This document shows positions 14,900 through 23,205 of a DNA stretch of 60,979 nt, one piece after another (the stretch's first letter is position 1; every line of letters begins with the position of its first letter). The translations under genes and the position numbers were made by a program. The stretch spans positions 1-60,979 of the forward strand of contig WRPE01000014.1 of the NCBI GenBank assembly GCA_009773315.1. Direction: 5' to 3'. The notes below the pieces were generated by a model. That model made no database searches. It was not told where the DNA came from and saw nothing but the letters and a program-made list of their open reading frames with translations. The stretch comes from Syntrophaceae bacterium (GTDB lineage Bacteria > Desulfobacterota > Syntrophia > Syntrophales > Smithellaceae).

Positions 14900-15745
14900 T
14901 TAGTTGTCCGGCTTTAAATACGGCAGCGCCAGTTGCACTTTTTTGAGCGCCTGTTTTTCAATCTGACGGGCGCGTTCGCGTGTGATGTTGTATTTGTCGC
15001 CGATTTCTTGGAGTGTCAGCGGGTCATCCGCCATAACGCGATTCTGAATGATGTAGCTTTCCCGCTCATTGAGTTTGGCCAGGGCGCCGGCGATATCGCG
15101 CTTGACCAGGCTTCGTTCTTCGTGCTTGATCAAGGATACTTCCTGATTGTCGCCGTCGTGCGTGAGAAAATCAAGATGGGACGTGTCGCCGTCGTCATTG
15201 ATGAATTCATTGAGCGACAGATCGCGCGTGCCCATGCGCAAATCCATTTCCGCGACCTCTGAATCTTTCACACCAAGGGAATCAGCGATTTCACTGAATT
15301 CGGGATTCTTCTTCGATATCGTCTCCAGTTGCTTTTTGGCTTGGCTTAATTTAAAAAACAGTTTTCTTTGCGCCTGCGTTGTGCCGATTTTGACGATACT
15401 CCACGACTTGATCAGATAATTCTGAATATAGGCGCGAATCCACCAGACTGCATAAGAGATCAGACGGTAGCCTTTATAAGGATCGAATTTTTTCACGGCG
15501 TGAATCAGTCCGATATTGCCTTCCTGGATCAAATCGGCCAGCTTGAAGCCATAATTGCGGTATTCGTGGGCGATCTTGACGACAAAGCGCAGGTTGGAAA
15601 CAATCAGCTTTTCCGCTGCTTCCATGTCATTATATTTCTTGAGACGCACGGCCAGCTTGAATTCTTCCTCTGGCGTTAAAAGCGGGAAACGGTTAATTTC
15701 TGTGATGTATAAGTCAAGCGTGCCGGTGACGACGGGTAACTTCAA
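14900..15745 (-). CDS. rpoH: RNA polymerase sigma-32 factor (heat shock)
   Basis: A 281-residue sigma-70-family factor. Region 1.2/2 shows LYITEINRFPLLTPEEEF, LIVSNLRFVVKIAHEYRNYG, LADLIQEGNIGLIHAVKKFDP and YAVWWIRAYIQNYL (the core-binding and -10 recognition helices). Region 4 shows LTLQEIGDKYNITRERARQIE, the -35 helix-turn-helix. The start is TTG at 15745 with AGGAG 9 nt upstream. It lies next to clpB, a typical RpoH target, but is divergent from the diadenylate cyclase gene that precedes it. Confidence 0.9.
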   Translation of the reverse strand: MKLPVVTGTLDLYITEINRFPLLTPEEEFKLAVRLKKYNDMEAAEKLIVSNLRFVVKIAHEYRNYGFKLADLIQEGNIGLIHAVKKFDPYKGYRLISYAVWWIRAYIQNYLIKSWSIVKIGTTQAQRKLFFKLSQAKKQLETISKKNPEFSEIADSLGVKDSEVAEMDLRMGTRDLSLNEFINDDGDTSHLDFLTHDGDNQEVSLIKHEERSLVKRDIAGALAKLNERESYIIQNRVMADDPLTLQEIGDKYNITRERARQIEKQALKKVQLALPYLKPDN

Positions 15746-15780
15746 CGTTCGGGTCTCCTCAATAAATTAGGCATAGTCGC

Positions 15781-15809
15781 TTTGTATCGAAGAGTGAATT
15801 TGTGGTCAA
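15781..15809 (-). promoter_or_regulatory. Promoter of rpoH
   Basis: On the minus strand, TTGACC (15809-15804), a 17-bp spacer and TACAAA (15786-15781). It is arranged back-to-back with the promoter at 15840. Confidence 0.45.
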
Positions 15810-15839
15810 GCAAATAATTTCCGCTTCTGTTTCCGCTTC

Positions 15840-15868
15840 TTGACAGGCAAACTATTAATGTTTATTCT
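15840..15868 (+). promoter_or_regulatory. Sigma-70 promoter of the diadenylate cyclase-clpB unit
   Basis: TTGACA (15840-15845), a 17-bp spacer and TATTCT (15863-15868), 27 bp before the ATG. No CIRCE inverted repeat is present. Confidence 0.65.
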
Positions 15869-15895
15869 ATCATCAAAAAAATCTAAGGAATTGAA

Positions 15896-16768
15896 ATGAA
15901 ATCCATTAATAAGACGATGATTGAATCAGCCATCAAACTGGCCAAAGAGGTCAAAGCAGGTTGTGTTCTGGTGTGCGTGGATGTAAAAAGTGAGTTGGCC
16001 GAGTTGCCGGAAGACATTCAGACCGCTGTTAACTTTGTTCTTGTCATGCGAGAGGATGAAGATTTGCCGGAGAAGCTCGCAAATTACGTGAAAAAATTGG
16101 ATATTCCTAGTGTAAATTTAACCCGTGTGGGTAAAATAAAAATTGCGATTGCCAAGGGCATCGTTTCAGGGCAATTCAAAAAAGGAGATAAAATCATCTG
16201 TCTCTCCGGTGTGCCGAAATTTGGTTACGCCGACAGTATTTTCTTTATCGACGTCGGTCGCGAATTTGAAATCCTGACGTCCGGTTTTATCAATGATGTC
16301 GTTGAGGCTGTTCAGCCGGAGGTTTTCAACGCGGCGTTGAATATCGCCTGTGAGCTGGCTGCGCAAGGAAGAGAAAACCGTAAGGTAGGAACGATCTTTG
16401 TGCTCGGGGATGATGAAAAAGTTTTGCAGCTCTCGAGGCAGATGATTATGAATCCGTTTTCCGGTTACCCAGAAGACGAGCGTAATATTTTGAGTCCGGA
16501 TCTGGAAGAAACGATTAAGGAATTTTCCGCCATTGACGGCGCGTTTGTCATTAAGTCCAACGGCGTAATTGTCACGGCCGGAAGGCATCTGAGCGCTGCG
16601 CTCGAGAGCAAGGATTTTCCGTCGGGACTGGGCAGCCGCCACATTGCCGCGGCAGGTATTACCCATGTGACCAAAGCGGTGGCCATGGTTATTTCCGAAT
16701 CTTCGGGAAATGTCAGCGTCTTCAAAAACGGCAAGCTGTTTGTGACGATTGAAAAACCAGTAGAGTAG
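15896..16768 (+). CDS. Diadenylate cyclase (DAC domain; CdaZ/DisA-N-like)
   Basis: A 290-residue protein predicted to make the second messenger c-di-AMP from two ATP. Residues 1-150 form an N-terminal domain of alternating strands and helices resembling the pyruvate-kinase-C-like module of CdaZ proteins. The DAC domain follows: IDGAFVIKSNGVIVTAG contains the catalytic DGA, and GLGSRHIAAAGITH takes the place of the second motif. That motif is RHR in DisA/CdaA but RHI here. No membrane helices are seen, so it should be cytosolic. It is 13 bp upstream of clpB and probably cotranscribed, suggesting a stress link. Confidence 0.8.
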   Translation: MKSINKTMIESAIKLAKEVKAGCVLVCVDVKSELAELPEDIQTAVNFVLVMREDEDLPEKLANYVKKLDIPSVNLTRVGKIKIAIAKGIVSGQFKKGDKIICLSGVPKFGYADSIFFIDVGREFEILTSGFINDVVEAVQPEVFNAALNIACELAAQGRENRKVGTIFVLGDDEKVLQLSRQMIMNPFSGYPEDERNILSPDLEETIKEFSAIDGAFVIKSNGVIVTAGRHLSAALESKDFPSGLGSRHIAAAGITHVTKAVAMVISESSGNVSVFKNGKLFVTIEKPVE

Positions 16769-16781
16769 AACGAGGTAACCG

Positions 16782-19382
16782 ATGAGATTTGATAAATTCA
16801 CATTAAAAGTGCAGGAAGCGCTTCAGGATGCGCAGTCGCTGGCGAGCTCTCTGGGCCACCAGGCCGTTGAACCGGAACATCTTCTTGTTTGTTTTTTGCG
16901 GCAGGAAGACGGCATTGCCGGCGCTATTCTCAATAAACTGAACGCTTCTCCCCAGAAAGTGGAGCAGGAGTTAAATAATTATCTGAAAAAGCAGCCAAGC
17001 ATTCAGGGCGCTGGCGCGGGACAGGTTTTTTTAGGCGGCAGGCTCAATAAAATTTTTGATAAAGCTCTGACTGAAGCAGCGCAGCTCAAGGATGAATATG
17101 TCAGCGCTGAGCATGTGCTGGTCGCGATGGCCGAGGAAAAGGAAGGCCAGGCAGGCAAAGTCCTGCGTCAGGCGGGTGTTACCAAAGACAACATTTTTAA
17201 GGTGCTGGTCGATATCCGCGGCAACCAGCGCGTGACCGATCCGAATCCGGAAGGCAAATATCAGGCCCTGGAGCGCTACGCCAGGGATTTTAACGAAATG
17301 GCCCGCAAGGGCTCCTTCGATCCGGTGATCGGCCGCGACGAGGAAATCCGCCGCATTATGCAGGTGCTCTCGCGGCGCACCAAGAACAATCCGGTGCTGA
17401 TCGGTGAACCGGGTGTCGGCAAGACAGCCATCGTGGAAGGTCTGGCGCAGCGCATTGTCAATGGCGATGTGCCGGAAAGTCTCAAAAACAAGCGCGTGAT
17501 CGGTCTGGATATCGGCGCACTGGTGGCAGGTGCGAAATATCGCGGTGAATTTGAGGAGCGACTCAAAGCGGTATTAAAGGAAGTGATCAGCGCCGAAGGA
17601 GAGATTATCCTCTTTATTGATGAAATCCACACCATGGTTGGCGCGGGCGCCGCCGAAGGTTCGATGGACGCCTCCAACATGCTGAAGCCTGCGCTGGCGC
17701 GCGGTGAGCTGCGCTGTGTCGGAGCGACCACGCTTAACGAATACCGTAAATACATCGAAAAGGATGCGGCGCTGGAAAGGCGTTTCCAACCTGTTTTAGT
17801 TAAGGAGCCGTCGGTGGAAGATACGATTGCTATTCTGCGCGGCCTGAAGGAGCGGTACGAAGTGCACCACGGCGTGCGGATAAAGGATGCGGCCATTATT
17901 GCCGCGGCAACTCTTTCTCATCGCTATATCGCCGACAGGTTTCTGCCGGACAAGGCGGTGGATCTAATTGACGAGGCCGCGTCGCGCCTGAGGATCGAGC
18001 TTGACAGCATGCCTTTGGAGATCGACACGATTGACCGGAAAATCATTCAGCTGGAAATTGAACGACAGTCTTTGAAGAAGGAGACCGACAGAACGGCCAA
18101 AGAAAGACGTGACAAGATTGAAATGGAACTGGCTGAATTGAAATCCAGCATGGATCAGATGAAAATGCACTGGTCGGCGGAAAAAGACATCATTAAAAAA
18201 ATTCAGCAGATCAAAAGCCGGGTGGAGGCGCTGAAAATTGAGGAGGCCAGCGCCCAACGCCAGGGGGATCTGGCGAAGGCTGCGGAAATACGCTATGGCA
18301 AACTGGTGGCGTTGGATCGCGAACTTCAGGACGATCAGAAAAAGCTGGAAGATGTTCAGGAAAATAATCAGATGCTCAAAGAAGAGGTGGATGCCGAAGA
18401 TGTGGCGGAAGTCGTCGCCAATTGGACGGGCATTCCTTTGGCGCGTATGATGGAAAGTGACGTGCAGAAACTCATTCACATGGATGAACGGCTCCGGATG
18501 CGCGTGATCGGTCAAGACGAAGGCATTGGGGCGGTGTCCGCAGCGCTGAGGCGCGCACGTTCCGGCCTGCAGGACCCCAATCGTCCCATCGGCTCGTTTA
18601 TTTTTTTGGGGCCGACCGGTGTCGGTAAAACGGAACTGGCCCGCGCTCTGGCCGAATTCATGTTTGATAATGAGCAGGCCATGATCCGCATTGATATGTC
18701 GGAGTATATGGAAAAGCATTCAGTCGCGCGTTTGATCGGCGCTCCGCCCGGCTATGTCGGTTATGATGAGGGCGGTTATCTCACGGAAGCCGTCCGGCGT
18801 AAACCCTATTGTGTCCTGCTTTTTGATGAAATTGAAAAAGCGCATCCGGATGTGTTCAATGTTTTACTCCAGATTCTGGATGATGGACGGCTCACCGACG
18901 GTCACGGCCGCACTGTGGATTTTAAAAACACCGTGGTGATCATGACCTCCAACGTTGGCAGTCAGTGGATTCAGGATACGGCTCTTGATGAAGAAGACAA
19001 GAAGAACCGCTCGATGGACGCGTTGCGGGCGACGTTCAAACCGGAATTTTTAAACCGTATAGACGACATGATCATGTTTTCCACCTTAAAATTGGAAGAT
19101 ATTTATAAAATCGTCGGTATTCAGCTGGGCTTGATCGACAAGCGACTCAAGGAACGCAAGCTGAGCATCGAATTGACAGACGCAGCGAAAAAATATATAG
19201 CCGAGCAGGGCTATAGTCCGGTTTACGGAGCACGGCCGCTTAAGCGGGTACTGCAGAAGATCATTTTGGATCCGCTGGCGCTCGATATTCTGGCGGGAAA
19301 ATTCGCCGAAGGAGATCATATTGTCATTGGTGTGTCCAAAGGCGAGATTACTTTCAGTAAAAAAGGTGGAGCCACACTGTAG
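16782..19382 (+). CDS. clpB: ATP-dependent disaggregase ClpB
   Basis: An 866-residue Hsp100 hexameric disaggregase that works with DnaK. An N-terminal Clp repeat domain (about 1-150) precedes NBD1 with [15 protein letters not shown] and [12 protein letters not shown]. The ClpB-specific coiled-coil middle domain spans about 405-530 and is rich in Lys/Glu heptads. NBD2 has [15 protein letters not shown] and [15 protein letters not shown]. Full family length. It lies close to rpoH, although its visible promoter is sigma-70-like. Confidence 0.98.
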   Translation: MRFDKFTLKVQEALQDAQSLASSLGHQAVEPEHLLVCFLRQEDGIAGAILNKLNASPQKVEQELNNYLKKQPSIQGAGAGQVFLGGRLNKIFDKALTEAAQLKDEYVSAEHVLVAMAEEKEGQAGKVLRQAGVTKDNIFKVLVDIRGNQRVTDPNPEGKYQALERYARDFNEMARKGSFDPVIGRDEEIRRIMQVLSRRTKNNPVLIGEPGVGKTAIVEGLAQRIVNGDVPESLKNKRVIGLDIGALVAGAKYRGEFEERLKAVLKEVISAEGEIILFIDEIHTMVGAGAAEGSMDASNMLKPALARGELRCVGATTLNEYRKYIEKDAALERRFQPVLVKEPSVEDTIAILRGLKERYEVHHGVRIKDAAIIAAATLSHRYIADRFLPDKAVDLIDEAASRLRIELDSMPLEIDTIDRKIIQLEIERQSLKKETDRTAKERRDKIEMELAELKSSMDQMKMHWSAEKDIIKKIQQIKSRVEALKIEEASAQRQGDLAKAAEIRYGKLVALDRELQDDQKKLEDVQENNQMLKEEVDAEDVAEVVANWTGIPLARMMESDVQKLIHMDERLRMRVIGQDEGIGAVSAALRRARSGLQDPNRPIGSFIFLGPTGVGKTELARALAEFMFDNEQAMIRIDMSEYMEKHSVARLIGAPPGYVGYDEGGYLTEAVRRKPYCVLLFDEIEKAHPDVFNVLLQILDDGRLTDGHGRTVDFKNTVVIMTSNVGSQWIQDTALDEEDKKNRSMDALRATFKPEFLNRIDDMIMFSTLKLEDIYKIVGIQLGLIDKRLKERKLSIELTDAAKKYIAEQGYSPVYGARPLKRVLQKIILDPLALDILAGKFAEGDHIVIGVSKGEITFSKKGGATL

Positions 19383-19386
19383 TGGG

Positions 19387-19408
19387 GCGGAATCCGGCGA
19401 ATGCCGGA
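19387..19408 (+). repeat. REP-like palindromic repeat, copy B
   Basis: The partner of 1351-1372 (21 of 22 identical, opposite strand). It starts 5 bp after the clpB stop codon, with the hairpin core TCCGGC-N4-GCCGGA. Confidence 0.6.
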
Positions 19409-19425
19409 CTGAAGCTGTAAGATGC

Positions 19426-19450
19426 AGGGGCGGGATAATCCCGCCCCTTT
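19426..19450 (+). terminator. Probable terminator after clpB
   Basis: A 10-bp perfect GC-rich hairpin with a 3-nt loop (arms 19426-19435 and 19439-19448) followed by only two or three Ts. It separates clpB from the DUF1844 gene. Confidence 0.55.
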
Positions 19451-19474
19451 AATCAGTAAACGAGGGGGAATTGT

Positions 19475-19864
19475 ATGGTAGAAGAGAAGAAAGGAGAAGG
19501 ATTTGTTGTTAAAGATAAACGTTTTTCAGAATCGTCGGAAGCCAAAGAAGAGCAGGCAACCCAGACCGGAACGAGTCTAAAAGAAAAAGTGGAAGAACCC
19601 GCCACTGAACCGTTGGACTATCCACCGGTCAATTTTACAAATTTTGTCATATCGCTCAGCACATCCGCTTTGTTCCAATTCGGTGATTTTCCTGAATATG
19701 AGGGGGGCAAAGCCGCAAAGAATCTTCCGGCCGCCAAGCAGACCATTGATATTCTGGATATGCTTAATGAGAAAACCAAGGGAAATCTTGACCAAAATGA
19801 AGCCACCTTAATTCAGGGTGTTCTTTATGAACTGAAAATGCGCTATGTCAAAGAAAAAGGCTGA
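19475..19864 (+). CDS. DUF1844 domain protein
   Basis: A 129-residue protein with a charged, low-complexity N-terminal half (about 1-48) and a DUF1844 C-terminal region: NFTNFVISLSTSALFQFGD, then LPAAKQTIDILDMLNEKTKGNL. The family is small, conserved and uncharacterised, and common in Deltaproteobacteria and Acidobacteria. It lies immediately upstream of ispE, possibly overlapping it. No catalytic motif is visible. Confidence 0.75.
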   Translation: MVEEKKGEGFVVKDKRFSESSEAKEEQATQTGTSLKEKVEEPATEPLDYPPVNFTNFVISLSTSALFQFGDFPEYEGGKAAKNLPAAKQTIDILDMLNEKTKGNLDQNEATLIQGVLYELKMRYVKEKG

Positions 19865-19865
19865 C

Positions 19866-20705
19866 ATGCGAAGGGCAGCGCCCGCGAAAATCAACCTTTT
19901 TCTGCGTGTTTTGCGGAAGCGTCCGGACGGTTATCACGACCTGGCTTCAGTCATGCAGCAGATATCAATTTATGATGAAATAAGTTATTCCCTCCGTCCG
20001 GAGGGAATAACGCTTCATTGCCCCGGAACCAACCTGCCAACTGACGAAAAAAATCTGATTTACCGTGCCGCCCAAGTCATTTTTGCTTCTACCGGTTATC
20101 AGGGTGGCGTTGAAATTATCCTGAACAAGCACATCCCTTCAGCCGCTGGTTTGGGCGGCGGAAGCTCGGATGCGGCAACAACCTTAATGGCTTTAAATGA
20201 CCAGTGTTCACTGGGTCTGAAAAAAACTGAACTCATGAAATTGGGGACAAAGCTGGGTGCGGATGTCCCTTTCTTTATTTTTGGGAGTTCGGCTTTTGCG
20301 ACAGGCATCGGTGAAAAACTTCAAACCCTGCCCAAATTGCCTCAACTTCACATCGTTTTAATCAATCCCGCCTTTTCGCTTTCCACAAAAACGGTTTACG
20401 AAAATCTTAATTTAACATTGACAAAGAAAAAAAATAATTATAGCATTCCGCGATTTTACGCACTAGGCGACGTCATTCGGGAATTGCATAATGATTTAGA
20501 AGCGGTATCGCTGAAAATGCATCCCGAGTTAAATGATTTCAAGCAATTGCTGATGAAACAAGGCGCCTTGGGTGCATTGATGTCGGGCAGTGGCCCCACG
20601 CTTTTTGGCATTTTTGCAGATGAAAAGTCTGCCAAAAAAGCGCGGAACGCTATTTTAAAAAAAGTTTCCAGAGAATGTCTGGTTTTCTTTGCCCAATCAC
20701 TTTAG
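19866..20705 (+). CDS. ispE: 4-diphosphocytidyl-2-C-methyl-D-erythritol kinase
   Basis: A GHMP-family kinase of the non-mevalonate isoprenoid pathway that phosphorylates CDP-ME. The N-terminal APAKINLFLRV, RPDGYHDL and the ATP-binding IPSAAGLGGGSSDAATTL (motif 2) are plain, and LMSGSGPTLFGIF is motif 3. ATG 19866 is chosen because AAGG lies just upstream and it leaves the normal short lead before APAKIN. ATG 19845 would overlap the previous gene by 20 nt. Confidence 0.95.
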   Translation: MRRAAPAKINLFLRVLRKRPDGYHDLASVMQQISIYDEISYSLRPEGITLHCPGTNLPTDEKNLIYRAAQVIFASTGYQGGVEIILNKHIPSAAGLGGGSSDAATTLMALNDQCSLGLKKTELMKLGTKLGADVPFFIFGSSAFATGIGEKLQTLPKLPQLHIVLINPAFSLSTKTVYENLNLTLTKKKNNYSIPRFYALGDVIRELHNDLEAVSLKMHPELNDFKQLLMKQGALGALMSGSGPTLFGIFADEKSAKKARNAILKKVSRECLVFFAQSL

Positions 20706-20745
20706 TAGATGTATTTATTATGTATTTAATTTAATAGAGGGACGA

Positions 20746-20820
20746 TGGGGCGTCGTCAAGCGGTAAGACACAGGACTTTGATTCCTGCATTCGGAGGTTC
20801 GATCCCTCCCGCCCCAGCCA
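20746..20820 (+). tRNA. tRNA-Gln (anticodon TTG)
   Basis: A 75-nt cloverleaf. The acceptor stem is TGGGGCG paired with CGCCCCA, the anticodon loop CTTTGAT gives TTG, the T-arm is GGAGGTTCGATCCCTCC and CCA is encoded. It lies between ispE and prs, a frequent bacterial arrangement. Confidence 0.97.
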
Positions 20821-20845
20821 TAAAAAATTGCGGAGAAGTATTTGA

Positions 20846-21796
20846 ATGTTAGAAAAAATTAGGGTTTTTTCCGGTAACGCCAATATATCACTTGCGCAAA
20901 AAATATGTGAGAAATTGGGTGTGCCACTGGGGAAAGCCAATGTTACCACCTTCAGCGATGGAGAAACGCGCGTTGAGATTAATGAAAATGTCAGGGGAAT
21001 GGATGTTTTTATCATCCAGTCCACCTGTACACCGGTGAACGTTACATTGATGGAACTGCTCATTATGATCGATGCCATGAAGAGGGCCTCGGCCGACCGG
21101 ATTACTGCCGTCGTGCCTTATTATGGATACGCCAGACAAGATCGAAAAGTTGCTCCACGCGCGCCAATTTCGGCAAAATTAGTGGCTGATCTGATTACAA
21201 CAGCGGGCGCCCAACGCCTTTTATCCATGGATCTGCATGCCGGTCAGATTCAGGGTTTCTTCAACATTCCCGTGGACAATATTTTTGCCACGCCGGTTTT
21301 GCTTGATTACATGAAAAGAAGTTATCAGCATAATCAGGAGAATACGGTAGTTGTATCGCCGGATACCGGCGGCGTGGAAAGAGCCCGGGCTTTTGGCAAG
21401 AGACTGGGGGCATCTCTGGCCATTATCGATAAAAGAAGAGAAGGACCTAATGAAGCCCAGGTGATGAATATTATTGGTAATATTAAAGGGAAGCGGGTTC
21501 TCATCCTGGATGATATGATCGACACGGCGGGAACCGTTGTTCAGGCCGCCAATGCTCTGGCGGAAGCAGGCGCGCTGGAAGTATCCGTCTGCTGTACGCA
21601 TCCGGTTTTATCGGGTCCGGCTATTGATCGCATTGAAAAATCAAATATTAAAGAAATTATCGTCACGGACACAATTCCGCTTTCCGATCGGGCGGCTAGT
21701 TGTAATAGAATAAAAGTATTATCGGTTTCCGGCCTTTTATCCGAGGCTGTGCGCCGCATATATTATAACGATTCAGTAAGCTCATTATTTATTTAG
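20846..21796 (+). CDS. prs: Ribose-phosphate pyrophosphokinase
   Basis: Synthesises PRPP from ribose 5-phosphate and ATP for nucleotide, His and Trp synthesis. The 316-residue sequence carries the flexible-loop region YGYARQDRK, the metal-binding [13 protein letters not shown], the [13 protein letters not shown] stretch and the PRPP-binding [13 protein letters not shown]. Standard class I length. It lies 25 bp after tRNA-Gln and 14 bp before rplY. Confidence 0.97.
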   Translation: MLEKIRVFSGNANISLAQKICEKLGVPLGKANVTTFSDGETRVEINENVRGMDVFIIQSTCTPVNVTLMELLIMIDAMKRASADRITAVVPYYGYARQDRKVAPRAPISAKLVADLITTAGAQRLLSMDLHAGQIQGFFNIPVDNIFATPVLLDYMKRSYQHNQENTVVVSPDTGGVERARAFGKRLGASLAIIDKRREGPNEAQVMNIIGNIKGKRVLILDDMIDTAGTVVQAANALAEAGALEVSVCCTHPVLSGPAIDRIEKSNIKEIIVTDTIPLSDRAASCNRIKVLSVSGLLSEAVRRIYYNDSVSSLFI

Positions 21797-21810
21797 GAGG
21801 AGAGGGGTAA

Positions 21811-22467
21811 ATGGAAATAACTGATTTAGCGGCCCAAGTCCGTAAAGAACAGAAGAAAGGTCCAGCCCGAAGGCTTAGGCAGCAGGGATTTGTGCCGGCT
21901 ATTTTTTACGGCGGCTCCACGGAAAACATCCAGCTGGCCGTGAAGAGCAGTGACCTGTTAAAACTGCGCAAGGAAAAAAAAGATCACGCCTTTATCAAAC
22001 TGATCATTGACGACGGTGGAAAGAAGCAGGAGAAACTCTCCCTGATCAAGGAATTGCAAATTCAGCCTTTGACCGGAAAGTTTTTTCACGCAGATTTCTA
22101 TGAAGTGAACATGAATAAGAAACTCGCGTTTGACGTCACCCTGAAATTTACGGGCAAAGCCATTGGCGTCGAAAACGGTGGAGAACTCCAGCATATCAAA
22201 CGCGAAGTGAAAGTTTTATGTTTGCCGGCAGATTTGCCCGATCACCTTGTTGTGGATATTACAGCCATCGAGATCGGTCATTCCATTAAAGTCAAAGATA
22301 TCAAGATTCCTGAAGGCCTGACGCATCTGGACCCACCGGATGCCGCTGTTGTGTCGGTTGCCGCTGTCAAGGTTGTGAAGGTTGAAGCCGCTGAAGCGGC
22401 GCTGGCGGAAGGAGAAGCAGTTGCCGCGGAACCGGCAAAAGAAGAGAAGAAAGAAAAAGAAAAATAA
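21811..22467 (+). CDS. rplY: 50S ribosomal protein L25/general stress protein Ctc
   Basis: A 218-residue long-form L25. The N-terminal 5S rRNA-binding domain (about 1-95, beginning TDLAAQVRKEQKKGPARRLRQ) is followed by the Ctc-type C-terminal beta domain and an Ala/Glu-rich tail (AEAALAEGEAVAAEPAKEEKKEKEK). The ATG follows GGAGGAGAGG. The prs-rplY-pth order is common. Confidence 0.95.
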   Translation: MEITDLAAQVRKEQKKGPARRLRQQGFVPAIFYGGSTENIQLAVKSSDLLKLRKEKKDHAFIKLIIDDGGKKQEKLSLIKELQIQPLTGKFFHADFYEVNMNKKLAFDVTLKFTGKAIGVENGGELQHIKREVKVLCLPADLPDHLVVDITAIEIGHSIKVKDIKIPEGLTHLDPPDAAVVSVAAVKVVKVEAAEAALAEGEAVAAEPAKEEKKEKEK

Positions 22468-22608
22468 GATTTAGTCCCGCTTTCCGCGGAACGAGCGTCA
22501 ATTCGCCTTGGTTTGCAGCGAGTTGGTTGATTAAGATTTGGGCGGGAGATCATGCTTCCCTCTGCTTTGGAAAAAATATTTTTTCGGTTTCGAAAAGAGA
22601 GGGAGCAT

Positions 22609-23202
22609 ATGGCGTATCTGATTATCGGTTTAGGTAATCCGGGCAAACGCTATGAGTCGACCCGGCACAATATTGGGTTTATGGCTCTGGATGTGCTTGC
22701 CGCTCAGTTGGAAATAGCCTTGAAACAAAAGAGTTTCAATGCGTTGTGGGGCAAAGGAACCATTGCCGGGAACAATGTTCTTCTGGCAGAGCCTCAAACA
22801 TTCATGAATTTGAGTGGTACTGCGGTAAGGCAGTTGCAGTCGTTCTTTAAGACGGATATCAGCAATCTCATCGTTATTCACGATGATCTCGACTTGCCTC
22901 TTGGTGCCGTTCGGCTGAAGGCGGGAGGAGGGACTGCCGGTCATAAAGGGCTGGCATCTATCGAGTCTAACTTGGGAACTTCTGAATTTGTACGGGTGAG
23001 ACTGGGTATTGGCAAACCAGTTGACAAATCCCGAATTGAGGGTTATGTGTTGGAACCTTTTCAGAAGGAAGAGAAAATCGTGTTGCCGGAATTGCTTCAA
23101 TGGGCAGCCGATGCGAGCGCTGAAATTGTTTTAAGCGGTCTGCAGAAAGCAATAAGCAAGTACCAGACAAAAAATATAAATTTTCTAAAAAAGGAGGACT
23201 AG
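22609..23202 (+). CDS. pth: Peptidyl-tRNA hydrolase
   Basis: Releases tRNA from drop-off peptidyl-tRNA. The 197-residue protein starts LIIGLGNPGKRYESTRHNIGFMALD, with Asn and His of the catalytic region, followed by LAEPQTFMNLSG, IVIHDDLDLPLG with the catalytic Asp, and GGGTAGHKGLASI. ATG 22609 has GGGAG upstream. The upstream 141-bp gap shows no terminator. Confidence 0.96.
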   Translation: MAYLIIGLGNPGKRYESTRHNIGFMALDVLAAQLEIALKQKSFNALWGKGTIAGNNVLLAEPQTFMNLSGTAVRQLQSFFKTDISNLIVIHDDLDLPLGAVRLKAGGGTAGHKGLASIESNLGTSEFVRVRLGIGKPVDKSRIEGYVLEPFQKEEKIVLPELLQWAADASAEIVLSGLQKAISKYQTKNINFLKKED

Positions 23203-23205
23203 TTA

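Noticed and set aside
15746-15895. CIRCE or sigma-32 heat-shock promoter ahead of the diadenylate cyclase-clpB unit
   Set aside because: No TTAGCACTC-N9-GAGTGCTAA repeat is present, and the best element is an ordinary TTGACA-17-TATTCT.
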